Part shown: positions 26,841-38,199 of the stretch, piece after piece | How the letters are laid out: every line of letters begins with the position of its first letter | Position numbering within the stretch: position 1 is the stretch's first letter | Source of the DNA: Loxodes magnus | Lineage: Eukaryota > Ciliophora > Karyorelictea > Loxodida > Loxodidae | DNA length: 64,000 nt | NCBI GenBank assembly: GCA_946699065.1 | Contig: CAMPDV010000098.1 | Span: 310,001-374,000, forward strand | Reading direction: 5' to 3' | Notes under the pieces: model-generated | Database searches by the model: none | What the model was told of the DNA's origin: nothing | Seen by the model: the letters and a program-made list of their open reading frames with translations, nothing else | Made by a program: the position numbers and the translations under genes

Positions 26841-27959
26841 TTATAAATAAATTAAAGCTAAATTTAATTATTATTTGAAACTAGGGTAATTAAGTATTAC
26901 CTACTATCTAAATTTTTATTCTCTTAGACTTATTCCTAACTCTCTCTACTTTGCTTCATTAAAATCCTTTCCTTCGATTCTTTTTTGAATCTCTCTGATA
27001 GCTTTTAGGAATATAAAAATATGCTTTCTTATCTGAAAAGAAATCCTCAATTTAGAGTTATTAATCACACTTTTCTTTTATCCTTAGATAGAGCAAAATA
27101 CTCACTTATATAATTCTAGTATGAAAACATCTATAGAATAATATCTAAATTTATCCTATACATCCAAAATAAAAAATGGATTCTAGATAAGAAAATCAAT
27201 AAGAGTTTTGCACCTTTAATGAATGAGCAAATTTTCTTAGCTATTTTGTAATGTCAATATTATAAGTAAAACTATTAAGGATATTAAACACATTAGAGGA
27301 AGTTAAAGCTAAAACGTTAGTTTCAATTTTCAAGTTTAAATAGTTTAAATGCTAATAAAGTTATAAAATACTTCTTTATTGAGGGTCTTGTTTTAAATTA
27401 AAGATAGGTATTGTTGCTAGCAATAAAGGCATTATTTAAAGTTATTATTTTAATTAAGAAAATTGATTGCAAAACTTTAATTATTGATATTTACAAAAAC
27501 TAGTAAAAACATTTATTCATCCATTTAACATAACTCGATCTCTAAAATTGAGAATAAAGGTGCATTACATCTGAGCTTTGTAACAGATGAATTATTTTTA
27601 TTAAACCGAAGGGGAAGAATATAAAAAGATATTGCTCCTATTATTTTTGAAGAGAGGATGTTTTATAGTTTTAAGAGTAGAATATTTTTGAAACTCACCA
27701 GGAGATTAAAATTTTCCCTGATATTTATTTTATTACTTACCTCTTTTTACAAAATATGAACTTGTTTTTCTTATTGAGTGATAAAAGACTCACATATTTC
27801 ATTACAACAATGGAATTATACACGGGAATTACTTCTTTATAAAGATATAGCAACGAGGCATTTATAGGAAAGAAGTACTCAACTAGAAATAAATTTTCAT
27901 AATATGAACTTTGTGTGTAGGCTTGAGCAGATGATAATATACCCTTCCTGTTTTACATA
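26841..27959. other. AT-rich region upstream of FHA copy 2
   Basis: No supported gene. A plus-strand frame around 27540-27960 reads protein-like and may be the start of the decayed element that follows. Confidence 0.3.
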
Positions 27960-29340
27960 GAAAATATAATAGATAATTTTAAAGCAAAAAAAGGAATTAG
28001 GCGGAAAATCGGAATTAAAAGTGAAGTATATAGGAGTAATTTGGAAAAATGAAATAAATTTAAACTAATAGGATTGGGTAATATTCAATCTTTCGGGGAA
28101 AATAGGTAATTAATGATTAATATCGAAGTTCTAGATTTAGAAACTACTTACTTAAGTAACAAAAAGTACAAAGAAAAGTAGTAACAGAAAAGCAGCTGTG
28201 GCAATAATCCTAATCCAACTTAATTTAGGAAACACCAACGATAATTCATGAATCTTAGAAAAATAAAGCAAAGAAATTTAAAATCCAAAAATGGCTAAGA
28301 GGATAGAGAAAAAATTAGATTGGAAAAGAGAAAACCAAATAAAGGTAAAAAATTTTTACTATTGTAAATCATCAAGCACTTACTCTAATAATTCTATAAT
28401 TTCTAAAAACTTTAGAAGCAAGAAGAATTAGAAGTATGAGAGACCTTACAAAATTATAAATTGAAGATATTAAAGTTTGTAAAAAGAAATTGAGAGATGA
28501 AAAGAATCTTTTTAAGGAAGATGAGAAGTGGATACTACCTACTCAGAAAAATTAGTTTTGAATCCAACTACGTAAAAATATTGGCCGCTGGAACTGGTTG
28601 AACCCCAGAAATATCAAATTTTAATTGAAATTTAAGTTGATGTGGTTATTAAATTTTAATGCAATAGAGCTTTTAAATGAATTTTTCCACAAACAAACAT
28701 AATTGAATGTAAAGTATTCCAATTTCCTAAAAAAGAAGAAGCAAAAAATATAATTAAGCCTGAAAATAGAAGGCTATAAGATAAATTAAAGGATTCAAAC
28801 AACATATTTTTATTAATTTTTCAAGAAAAGGCTATTAGATTTATTTCTGTTCACAGATGAATGAAATCTATTTGAAATCAATAGAGAAATGTATTATACT
28901 CTATGTTATTAAAAAAATTTATTATCTGACACTTTATAATGTTTTATGGCCTATTGATCTTACCTTATACTGAACAAAGAGGTGAGCTTGTTTCTTAAAC
29001 TGTAATGAAAAATATGTAATGTGAAGAAAAATAAGCAAGAGAATAAATATAATGACCTTAAAAGTCTTCACAGTTATCTATCTCTGTTTTTAAATAGATT
29101 TGATTTTATCAATCATATTCTCATGCTTAAATATTTAGAAAGATTTAAAATTTCCAGTAACTTAATAAAAACATTACAAAACATATATTCTTAAGTATAG
29201 ATACATTTTCAAAAAGGTGACTAAGTAACTAGGAGAATAGACTACTAGAATGGTATATTATAAGGAAGCACATCAAACTAAACTAGCTATAATTTACTAT
29301 GATATTGTTATTCAATATTTAGAATAATATAATAATAATA
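27960..29340 (+). pseudogene. non-LTR retrotransposon remnant (ORF1 knuckle plus RT)
   Basis: A decayed plus-strand element. At about 28345-28400 the reading KNFYYCKSSSTYSNN is a broken version of the CYYCKS zinc knuckle that is intact at 30796; the first Cys has become Phe. Downstream, in shifted frames, come reverse-transcriptase palm fragments: LNRFDFINHILMLKYLERFK (motif A region, F-D core), then NGILQGSTS (motif B). The sequence breaks off at about 29340, before the catalytic YADD/FADD motif. Frameshifts and the abrupt 3' break show it is inactive. Motif B differs from that of the 38860 element, so a second subfamily is present. Confidence 0.55.
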
Positions 29341-29348
29341 ATGTATTA

Positions 29349-29998
29349 ACGTGACATCACCCTCGTTAGGTTTATCACGGGTAAGTTTATAAGTTGGTTC
29401 AAAAATTCATGAATTCTCCAGAATCTTCTTCTTCTATTAAATACCGACTTTCATAGAATTAGCCCTTCTTATTATGGGTATTTTGCTTCAATGCCAATTA
29501 TTACCGAAAATTTACCTCGCTCTCCTATTTTAATCATTTATAATGTCCTGCAATATCTTGTCATCGATGTTAATTTTTTCTTGTAAAGTTATCCTTCTTG
29601 GGAACAGTTTAATTTAATTAATTGATTCAAGTATTTCGGGTTCCTTATTATTGTTTTCTCTTGAAGTAACAACATTCTCTGAAGATATGTCCAATTTTTT
29701 AGCAATAAAAGCATTTAATTGGACAGTTTCTTGAAATGTGCCATATTTGTAGTATCTTCAACTTCGTTATAATATTTTAATTTTATTCGCGGAAATTGCC
29801 TTAATTTCATTTTCTACTTCCATAGGATCATATTAAGGATTCGAAATGAGTTGATTGCTATGACAGAATTTTTCAATTTTTTTGATTTTATGCTCCTTTT
29901 TTCCAAATAAATCAGGATATAAAAAAGGAAATGCAAACTACCCAAAACTTTCATGAGTTGATGTTCTATTACTAATCTCCAACAACACTTAGAAAATT
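29349..29998 (-). pseudogene. broken gene of unknown family, 3' end lost
   Basis: A minus-strand frame from about 29998 reads well: FLYPDLFGKKEHKIKKIEKF, then GTFQETVQLNAFIAKKLDIS and SINQIKLFPRRITLQEKINI, down to YKLTRDKPNEGDVT at 29349. There it runs directly into the retrotransposon remnant with no stop. The junction suggests that the element replaced or deleted the C-terminal part. The helical segment around VQLNAFIAKKLDIS could be helix-turn-helix-like. I do not recognise the family, and it may itself come from a mobile element. Confidence 0.4.
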
Positions 29999-30264
29999 AA
30001 TAGATTGAACTGAAAAAAATATAAAATATAATAAAATTAAAAATAAATTTAATAAAAACTAAATGCATAAGTAATTGTAATAAGAAATAAGAAAACTAAA
30101 ACAATTTGATGAAGATATAAGAAAATCAAATTAAATAAAAGAAAATTGATGAATATTTAGGATTTATTATAGATAAGAATGATTAACTAATAACATATAT
30201 AGTGTAAAATAAATACTAATAAGTCAAGAATATATTCTAAAAGTAGTTCTATAGTAAAAAAAAA

Positions 30265-30846
30265 ATGGAATAATCTATTCGCCTTTCCAAAAGCCAAATT
30301 AAGAACGCAAAAAGGAAAGCTGCGAAACAAATGCAGAGACAACAACAACAAGAAGATAAATCAAGTTCCTCCTCTGAAGGAAAAATCATAATCGGAACAA
30401 TAGAATCGAATCCAGTAAAGGTATAAAAATAATCCGAAATATAAATATAGTTTGACCAAATGAAAACAATAATACAAAATTATTAGGAAACAATTTACAA
30501 CCAAGGGGAAAAAATAAGAGAACTAATGAATACTATCGAAGATTAAAATAACGAGCTTCTAATAATTAGACGATAATTGATTTAGAATAATATAGTCACG
30601 GAATAGTAACTATATGAATAATCTCAATCGAATTTTAATCAAGAACAAAATATGATTATCGAAAATGTTTCTACATAAGCAAACGTTTAAGAAAAATAGA
30701 ATGACTAAAAGATTAATATAGATTTAATCAAAAGAATCGATTAACTTGAAAAAAAAGTATTTCTGAAGAGATTCAAGAAAAAACAAGGCAAACAATGCTA
30801 TTATTGCAAATCAAAGTGACACTTATTACAAAATTGCGATTAGTGA
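30265..30846 (+). CDS. CCHC zinc-knuckle coiled-coil protein (ORF1/Gag-like)
   Basis: A 193-residue frame from the ATG at 30265 to the TGA at 30844. It has a basic, Gln-rich N-terminus, a Ser-rich acidic linker, a long coiled coil (about residues 60-170) and a C-terminal CYYCKSKWHLLQNC. That is a perfect C-x2-C-x4-H-x4-C retroviral-type zinc knuckle. The Trp before the His is encoded by TGA at 30817, while the next in-frame TGA at 30844 is the likely stop. This layout fits the ORF1 nucleic-acid chaperone of a non-LTR retrotransposon. Reverse-transcriptase-like tail sequence follows downstream. It is the only intact knuckle in the window. Confidence 0.7.
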
Positions 30847-30960
30847 AGATAAATTTAGATAAAAGAACAATAAAGAACGTTAAGCATACTCAGCAGACTC
30901 TGAATAACCTAAACAGGGATTTACAAGAGAAAACTATTCACATAAAAGACAGAAGATCCT

Positions 30961-31017
30961 CTGTGGTTCCATCCACATAAAAAAATGGCGTGGTATCCAT
31001 CCACGCTAAAAAAATGG
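30961..31017 (+). repeat. two tandem hairpin-forming repeats
   Basis: Two near-identical units of about 28 bp lie end to end (30961-30988 and 30989-31017). Each contains GTGG, a short T/A/C loop, CCAC, then TAAAAAAATGG. The second copy extends its stem to GCGTGG/CCACGC. Both sit just downstream of the CCHC ORF stop, so they could be a 3' structural element of the retrotransposon. Confidence 0.6.
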
Positions 31018-31099
31018 TAGCAAAAACCTGGTTGAAAATCCAGGGAATGCTAAACTTTAATTACTTTTAGTTTACTACTACTACTAAGTAGTTCTATAG

Positions 31100-32220
31100 T
31101 AGATTTAATGAGAAAATCCCTATATATTTCAAAAATTTATTCGGGTTATTATCTAAAATTAGAATATAATGCTATTCCATACAGCATTCAAACTGGTAAA
31201 AAAATTGAAAAATCAAATACATTTATTTAGCACTAAATCACAAGAAAATATATGAAAATGACATAAAATCTTGGAACGAGCTACATCATATAGATTTTAA
31301 CTGGCTTGGATTTGAATAAATAGTCGCAAAACATGTTTAATCTTTATAGAAAATGTATTGGTCTATTTAATCTTTAGCTGTAATCTAAGAACAAAGATGA
31401 AAAATTGAACTAGTTATTCTAATTAAGTTAAGAAAATAGGATTTAGTACCAGAAAAAAGTAAAAAACATGTAAAATAAATACAAAATAGAACTAAAAGAA
31501 TTATAAAAGCTAAATATATAGTATGCTAAAAGAATTTATGCTATAATTAGATAAAACTTTCACGGTTGAACTTTTCAAGAATAACAAAAAAAAGGAAATA
31601 ACTAATGCAAGAATAAAAATGCAATAATTAAAAAACGTAGAAAAAATGCTGACTATAGCTTACTTCCTAATAGACAAAGTAAAATTTAATCATCAAAACT
31701 AATATTCAGACTAAGGACATATTTACTATTTTTTGAAGTGATTTACAAGAAAGATATATCACTTAAGAATAAAGATTAATGTGTATGTTAAGAAAAAGAA
31801 AATTTTCAACATATATTTAAATACAAATATTAAAAAAAAGATATAGTTAATATATCGAGCCAAATAGATAGCATTCTTACAAGCAAAAGCAAGCTGTAAA
31901 ATAAATAAACATCGAAAAATTTTATAAAAGCATATAATTAGAGATCTTAAAGTATTTCTAAAACATAATTACTTAAATGTCTAATAAAAAAGAAATCAAA
32001 TGGTAAGTAGATAGAGTAATATAATCTACATTAAATAGAATAAGATAAACATGAAAATAAATAAATTCATTCTAAAGTATAATGAAAGCAAAATTAGAAA
32101 ATCAGGATGTGAAGAGACAACAAGAAATGCTTTAAAATTTTCAAGAGTATTAATAGAAGAAGTCTATTGAGTTTAGATATCAAACTTTTTGCAATAAAGC
32201 AAACTTTATATTTTTAATAG
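31100..32220 (+). pseudogene. retrotransposon ORF2 3' remnant
   Basis: A TGA-poor Lys/Gln-rich frame downstream of the CCHC ORF ends with CVCQEKENFQHIFKYKYQ. This resembles the C-x-C...H-I-F tail after the reverse transcriptase at 40490-40560 (CACGLAHDKLDHIFEC), with the last Cys changed. The catalytic RT core is missing, so this is an internally deleted or decayed copy. Confidence 0.4.
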
Positions 32221-32339
32221 AATTAATTTAAACTTATTATTTAGTTATCTATTTAAAATAACAGTTTTCTAAGTTTTAATTAATATTAATTATATATTTA
32301 AAAAATATTAATCCAAAAAAGCAAGTATATCCCGCAAAA

Positions 32340-33330
32340 ATTTTATTACTATTATTATTATTAATAAAAATGTTTGGCCTTCTTGTAGTTATTTCAACCT
32401 ATTTCTAGCCTTCCTCAGGATTGCTCCGGAGGTTAAAAATAAATGTTTCTCCACTCACTATCCTGTCTTTGCTTTTTCTTAAAGTCACTAGTTCCTCTGC
32501 CATTACTATTTGTCTGTTTTTCTTGTATATATTCCCAAGAGCGTTTATCCATAACTGTTCTCTATTCCTTCATAGTTTGAGCTGTTACTATATCTTCCTT
32601 TTTCCTACTGTTATCTTTATTTTTGCCGGTAACTCTGTTTGAAGTTTAGGAATTTTCTACGCTTCCTTCACAAGTGTTATCTTGAGCCACAGTAGTAGCA
32701 GAATTTCACTTCTTGCTTGCATAAAGGTTTGTCAACTTTAATTTCTTCGATCTCCCCTTTATCTTATTTCTAATCCCTTGATTCAATTTACTTTTTCAAT
32801 GATTGCGGATTTTCTACTAACTGTGCTAATTACCGTCAATTTCTCTGTATTTTTAATAATCTTGATTCTGGGATTAGCTGTTCTGACTCTGAGATATGTT
32901 CCAGAAAGCGCTTAGATCTCTCTCCTAAGACGTGAGTCTTGATTAGATTTCTTCCTGCTTGTTCAGATTCTCCATTAGTTTTTCATTGACATTTTTCAGC
33001 TTCCTTACCTTTTCCTGGAGGTTCAGTACCACTTTGATGAGCTATTCCATACTCATCTGACTAGAAGAATTGAACTCCAGTGAAGAGTAGACTTCAGCTA
33101 CGTTTTTGGTTTCTCTTATGAGGTTGGAGTTGTTGTATGTGCTGTCTTCTGAGTTTGTTTCTGTTCCTCTTGAGGTTATTAGGATTAAGAAAAAGGTTAG
33201 GGTTAAGGGAAAGAAGAATATCCAAGATTGGGTTCAGGTTTCCTCTCCAACTTTTTGGAGGTGTTGTAGAAACCTCTTTTGAATTCTTAAATTTTTTTAT
33301 TCTCCCGCAAAAATATTTAAAACCTAGTAA
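32340..33330 (-). pseudogene. coiled-coil/zinc-knuckle family copy
   Basis: A minus-strand locus, richer in G+C than its surroundings. The readable core is EVYSSLEFNSSSQMSMEQLI, then KVVLNLQEKVRKLKNVNEKL and SRLTSQERDLSAFWNIS. This matches the coiled-coil segment of the loci at 290 and 4292. Downstream, KFCYYCGSRQHLWRK is a knuckle that has lost its last Cys. Upstream, the frame is not continuous and no ATG is convincing, so I treat it as a decayed member. It lies tail to tail with the plus-strand element at 30265-32220. Confidence 0.5.
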
Positions 33331-34599
33331 GACTTGAGTAAGATTTCTGAATGCTACAGCTCGGTGCTTAGAATCTAACAAAAGAAGTCTAAGTTCTAAA
33401 AAATAATATAATCTCTTATGCTAACTTTCAAAATATCAATCAATGAATAGAACCTTAAATATAATATTAACTTATAGCCTCTTTCCTATTTTCTGCTCAA
33501 AAACTTTTGTAGTGCATGAATTTGCGGTTGATTTAATAAAAAATTCAGAATCATAAGTGAATACTCAAATATTACTATTAACTGTTTTTTATTTTTTCTC
33601 TTGATTAAAGCTTAATATAAACTTGTGAGAATAAGAAGTAATTAATTACCTAATAAAAAGGAAAATAGACATTAAATAAACTTAAAAATTAGTGGATAGC
33701 CAATTAACTAAAAAGAATTAATTATTTACCTAGGGAATTAATTAGGGAAAGAGAAAATTATAAAATCCACTGTGCACAAAAATATTTGATTTCAGAATAG
33801 AAATCTCTAAAATTATTACATTATAATCTTAGTATGAAGCTATTCCCCCTATAATTCCATAATACTTTGTAGAATTTTTATTTTACCTAAAGAAGAGTAT
33901 GTTGTTATATTATACATTGGGTTACTTTATCAGGATTTAAAGGAGCGATTACCAAAATAAATTAATCTTAAATATCAAGAATGGTCTTGAAATCTTCTTA
34001 ATCTACTTAATAAGTCTTGCTTTATTGATTTAATCTGACTTCTTCTTTTCCACTTAGAGATAGTGAAGTTCATGAGATTTCACCTTAATTTAAGCAAAAC
34101 CAGTTATGAGAATCCAGACTCTAATATTATGTTTTTATTCTCTAACTGTTTATAATAAAATTTAACATATCAGAGATATTTAAGTTAAAGCATCTAAATG
34201 TATCAACTTGATGTTTATAAAGCTTATACTTTTTAGGAATTTAATAAATATCTTACTTATAAAATAAAAAGTTAGTTCTTCTAAGAATATCTCTAAATAG
34301 CAGATTAATGCAAAAAGAATAATAGATAAAGTAAATAGTTTTATTTACTTTAAGTATAACACACTAAATTGAATAAGCATCTTATTAAGGAGATTTTTCC
34401 ATTAATAAACTGAGAACTTACTCTTATAATTTCTAATGCGAACTCAGTTAACGTTAAATCGATATCTAATCGAGTAGAGACTGCTTATGCTACTAAGATA
34501 TTTACGAATTTGAACACATTTTTAATTATCTTACTATAGAAATGTATTTAAGTAATTTCTAATAATAGTTACTTTTGGGAAAAGATAAGAAGAAACTAT
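33331..34599. other. AT-rich spacer
   Basis: I see nothing that I can support. The GGTTAGGGTTAAGGG-like run near 33195-33210 lies in the neighbouring pseudogene and is not a telomere array. Confidence 0.35.
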
Positions 34600-35310
34600 C
34601 TATATATGATTAGACTTATATCAGTTAGAACTTTTCAATAACTTAACTTCCTAAATTATTGAAAGTCTTTCACTAGGAATTATTGAAGAGAAGATTAAAA
34701 ATGTTCAAGTTGAAAAATGAAAGTTCAATAATTTCCTCAAATAGAAATGAAGAAATTTAAGAAGAATCTATCCAAGCAACTAAGCATTTGAACAAGAAAC
34801 TTAATTGAGAATTAGGAAAGTAAAAGCTTTATTTAAAACATAATTGCATCTTACTTTCAACGTATCTATGCAGTTATATCCAATATTCAAAATATTGAAA
34901 CTTTTACAGCTTATTTTTGTCAATAGCTTTTCCTTATAGATGGAATGTATGCAATCAAAAGTAATTTAAGACCAAATTTGGATCTGAGAATTAACCAATT
35001 AGAGTGTATCTAAATATACTAGCCAAATGGTCCAGAGTCAAGAAGGAAACTGAATTCGTTCTTAGGATTCATCTACAACAACAAAAATTAAATGTTGATA
35101 TTGCAAAAAATATGTCTACTAGATAAGAAATTGCTAGAAACTTTAATCAAAGTAAGAATTAGCAACAGAATAAGGAATTTACAACCTGCTTAAAGATTCA
35201 TTACACTCCAAACGAAGATTTCATTTTAAAAAAAATTTTTACTATAAATTGAAGCTTTGAAGATTATGGATGTAATAAGACGATTCAAGAAACGATAATA
35301 CAGCTTTTAT
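34600..35310 (+). pseudogene. decayed CCHC ORF1-like copy
   Basis: A plus-strand frame with a helical, Gln/Lys-rich part, then QMVQSQEGNWIRSQDSSTTT and KIKCWYCKKYVYQIRNCQKL. The last is a zinc knuckle whose His has become Tyr (C-x2-C-x4-Y-x4-C); the Trp in it is TGA. The upstream part is frameshifted. It is a further member of the retrotransposon ORF1 set, inserted upstream of the FHA array. Confidence 0.45.
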
Positions 35311-35767
35311 TTTCAATCACTATAAGAGTATAAAACAAGTAAATTATAAGAATTTCGACTCAGAGAAAAAATAGGATCATTATTTTGAAAACTATGAATG
35401 ATTTAAAAATTTTACAAATTCTAAATTAGTAACTAAAGAATAAAAGAGAGTTTCTTTAATCCCTCATGTTTATATGTTATGGGAGAATCTAACTTTAAGT
35501 GTAAAGTAAGAAACTAAATATAAAACAAAGCTAAAGAACTAAAAACTATTTTTCCTTAAAGATAGAAATATAACTAGTTTAGCCCTTTAAAATTATATTT
35601 AATAATGTAACTAAAAATTTTTTATTAAGATTTGGAAAAGATAAATAGATTAATTATTATACTTATATTGCTTTAAAAAATAGATTATATATAATTTTAA
35701 TTTAAAAGTTAGATAATAATAAAGAATAGTAAGAATTTAAGTTAAAAAAAGGGTATCAATAAGAGTT

Positions 35768-37714
35768 TCATTCTAAACGCACTTTAAAAAATGTTTTTCC
35801 TACTTTCAAAATACTAGATTCAATTAATTCCTATGGTTCTGATGCAAATAACCTAAATTTAAAAAGTACCAAGTTCCATTTGTACTCATTTTAGATTCAT
35901 CACCATCTTTCAAAATTCAGCCTGAAGGCTCGTATTTTAGCATGCATTGAGTTCTACTCAATCCATTTTCATTTACTTTTATATCACTTCCAGAATGTCT
36001 TCCAATTTTGATAGTTTACTTAGTAGTCTCAAATTCACTATATTAATAATTACAATATTTGATCTTTCAATGAACCTGTCAAAAAGATAATTTTGAGCTT
36101 GTTACTCGGAAGAATCTCAAAAGTTATATGAGAAGAACTAAAAGCATAAAACTAGTTATTTCTAATAGGAATTGGATTACTTATTAAGAAAAATGTTCCA
36201 GAGCCTTAGTATAAATCTATTATTTTATATTAATTAACCTCAAAATCAAAAAATATTGCAAAATGCTTATAGCCAAATCCATGCTATCCAGTTTTAGCTA
36301 TTACATCAACCATAGGAATATTAATATCTTCATTTGGCAAGGAATTTCTATTTTAAGTTCCAAAAAATACTATTCCATCTTTAGCTTCTCTTTAGCTTTT
36401 CGGATATCCTGAAGGAAAGATTTAGATAGGATCCAAAAAATCAAATTCTTTCGATTCTATAATTTCTAAATTTAGCTTAGGAGAGTCCTTTTAAAGAACA
36501 GTTCTTCCAATCATTTTATTAATAATCTGTGTTACATTTTACTTAGTTGAAATTTTCATAATATCTTCTATTATACTTTTTTCTATCTATTCTTCTTAAG
36601 GCTAATCCTATTTTATTTCCTTTTACTAAATTAGAATTTCGTTGATGTTTTCTACTTATAATTAAGAGTTTCATTTTAAACGCACTTTAAAAAATGTTTT
36701 TCCTACTTTCAAAATACTAGATTCAATTAATTCCTATGGTTCTGATGCAAATAACCTAAATTTAAAAAGTACCAAGTTCCATTTGTACTCATTTTAGATT
36801 CATCACCATCTTTCAAAATTCAGCCTGAAGGCTCGTATTTTAGCATGCATTGAGTTCTACTCAATCCATTTTCATTTACTTTTATATCACTTCCAGAATG
36901 TCTTCCAATTTTAATAGTTTACTTAGTAGTCTCAAATTCACTATATTAATAATTACAATATTTGATCTTTCAATGAACCTGTCAAAAAGATAATTTTGAG
37001 CTTGTTACTCGGAAGAATCTCAAAAGTTATATGAGAAGAACTAAAAGCATAAAACTAGTTATTTCTAATAGGAATTGGATTACTTATTAAGAAAAATGTT
37101 CCAGAGCCTTAGTATAAATCTATTATTTTATATTAATTAACCTCAAAATCAAAAAATATTGCAAAATGCTTATAGCCAAATCCATGCTATCCAGTTTTAG
37201 CTATTACATCAACCATAGGAATATCAATATCTTCATTTGGTAAGGAATTTCTATTTTAAGTTCCAAAAAATACTATTCCATCTTTAGCTTCTCTTTAGCT
37301 TTTCGGATATCCTGAAGGAAAGATTTAGATAGGATCCAAAAAATCAAATTCTTTCGATTCTATAATTTCTAAATTTAGCTTAGGAGAGTCCTTTTAAAGA
37401 ACAGTTCTTCCAATCATTTTATTAATAATCTGTGTTACATTTTACTTAGTTGAAATTTTCATAATATCTTCTATTATACTTTTTAAAATATGTTCTTCTT
37501 AAGGCTAATCCTATTTTATTTAATAATTTAGAGATTATTTGTTTTCTTATTCTAGAGTAGAATAGAGCTATTCTTGCACTTATATTGTTTTTTTATCTTA
37601 TTCTACTTACTGAATATTTGAATCTTATAAAATAGGCTACTCTAAGAGGTGTTCAGTTTTTTCTGAAATGCATTATTTTTAAGAAAGACAGCCTAAGTTT
37701 GATTCTTCTGCCAT
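35768..37714 (-). CDS. fused double FHA gene: tandem duplication with internal TGA
   Basis: Two near-identical FHA units lie head to tail, offset by exactly 903 bp. The upstream unit (37714-36671) has its own ATG (MAEESNLGCLSQKQC...) and ends in KVRLK-TGA at 36671-36673. The downstream unit (to the TGA at 35768) has lost its N-terminal exon and ATG. Its frame continues directly from the upstream unit through that TGA and a 51-bp junction (VENINEILIQQKEIKQDQ). With four introns (36941-36956, 36756-36772, 36038-36053, 35853-35869; 16, 17, 16 and 17 nt) the whole is 627 codons, exactly in frame. If the internal TGA is read as Trp, a 626-residue protein with four FHA domains results; if it is read as stop, the product is copy-2-like and the second unit is a pseudogene. 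Each unit keeps GR, SR and STNGTW. Confidence 0.8.
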
Positions 37715-38199
37715 TTATAGATAAATTAATTTAAATGAAATTAGTATTTCTAACTAGAATAATTTATCATTAACACTTTATATTTTATTCACTTAATTTT
37801 GATTAAACTTTCCCTTTTCTTCCCTTACTTATTCTATTTATTTGCTTCTCTTGTGTATCTAGCTTACATATTTCTAATGGATAATCTATCTATTTCATAT
37901 CTTAAAAGCTTTGCTATTAATAAATTAGTGATTTAATTTTCTTTATTAACCAGCTAGAATATAAGCATTCGTTTATTTGTAATAGCATGAAAATTAGTAT
38001 ATAATGATATCTAAAGCTATGCTATACAAAGCAAAAGTTATTCTAAATATATATCTTACTAAGAGTTTTCTACCTTTAATAACATCTTCAAATGGATTAA
38101 AAAACTATCTTGGCTACATAGAATAGTCTCAGATTCATCTAACTATTGCTTAATAAAAGATTTAATTTTATTTATTTTAATTCATTTCAACTAAAACAG
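37715..38199. other. upstream region of FHA gene
   Basis: An AT-rich stretch between the FHA start and the GC-rich RNA-like island. It presumably contains the FHA promoter. No gene seen. Confidence 0.4.

Noticed and set aside
33190..33215. GGTTAGGGTTAAGGG-like run as a telomere or chromosome-breakage site
   Set aside because: Only about two imperfect units, inside a coding-like stretch; no array.
33094..33381. 95-codon standard-code ORF
   Set aside because: It lies in a different frame from the coiled-coil segment shared with the other family loci; probably a shadow.
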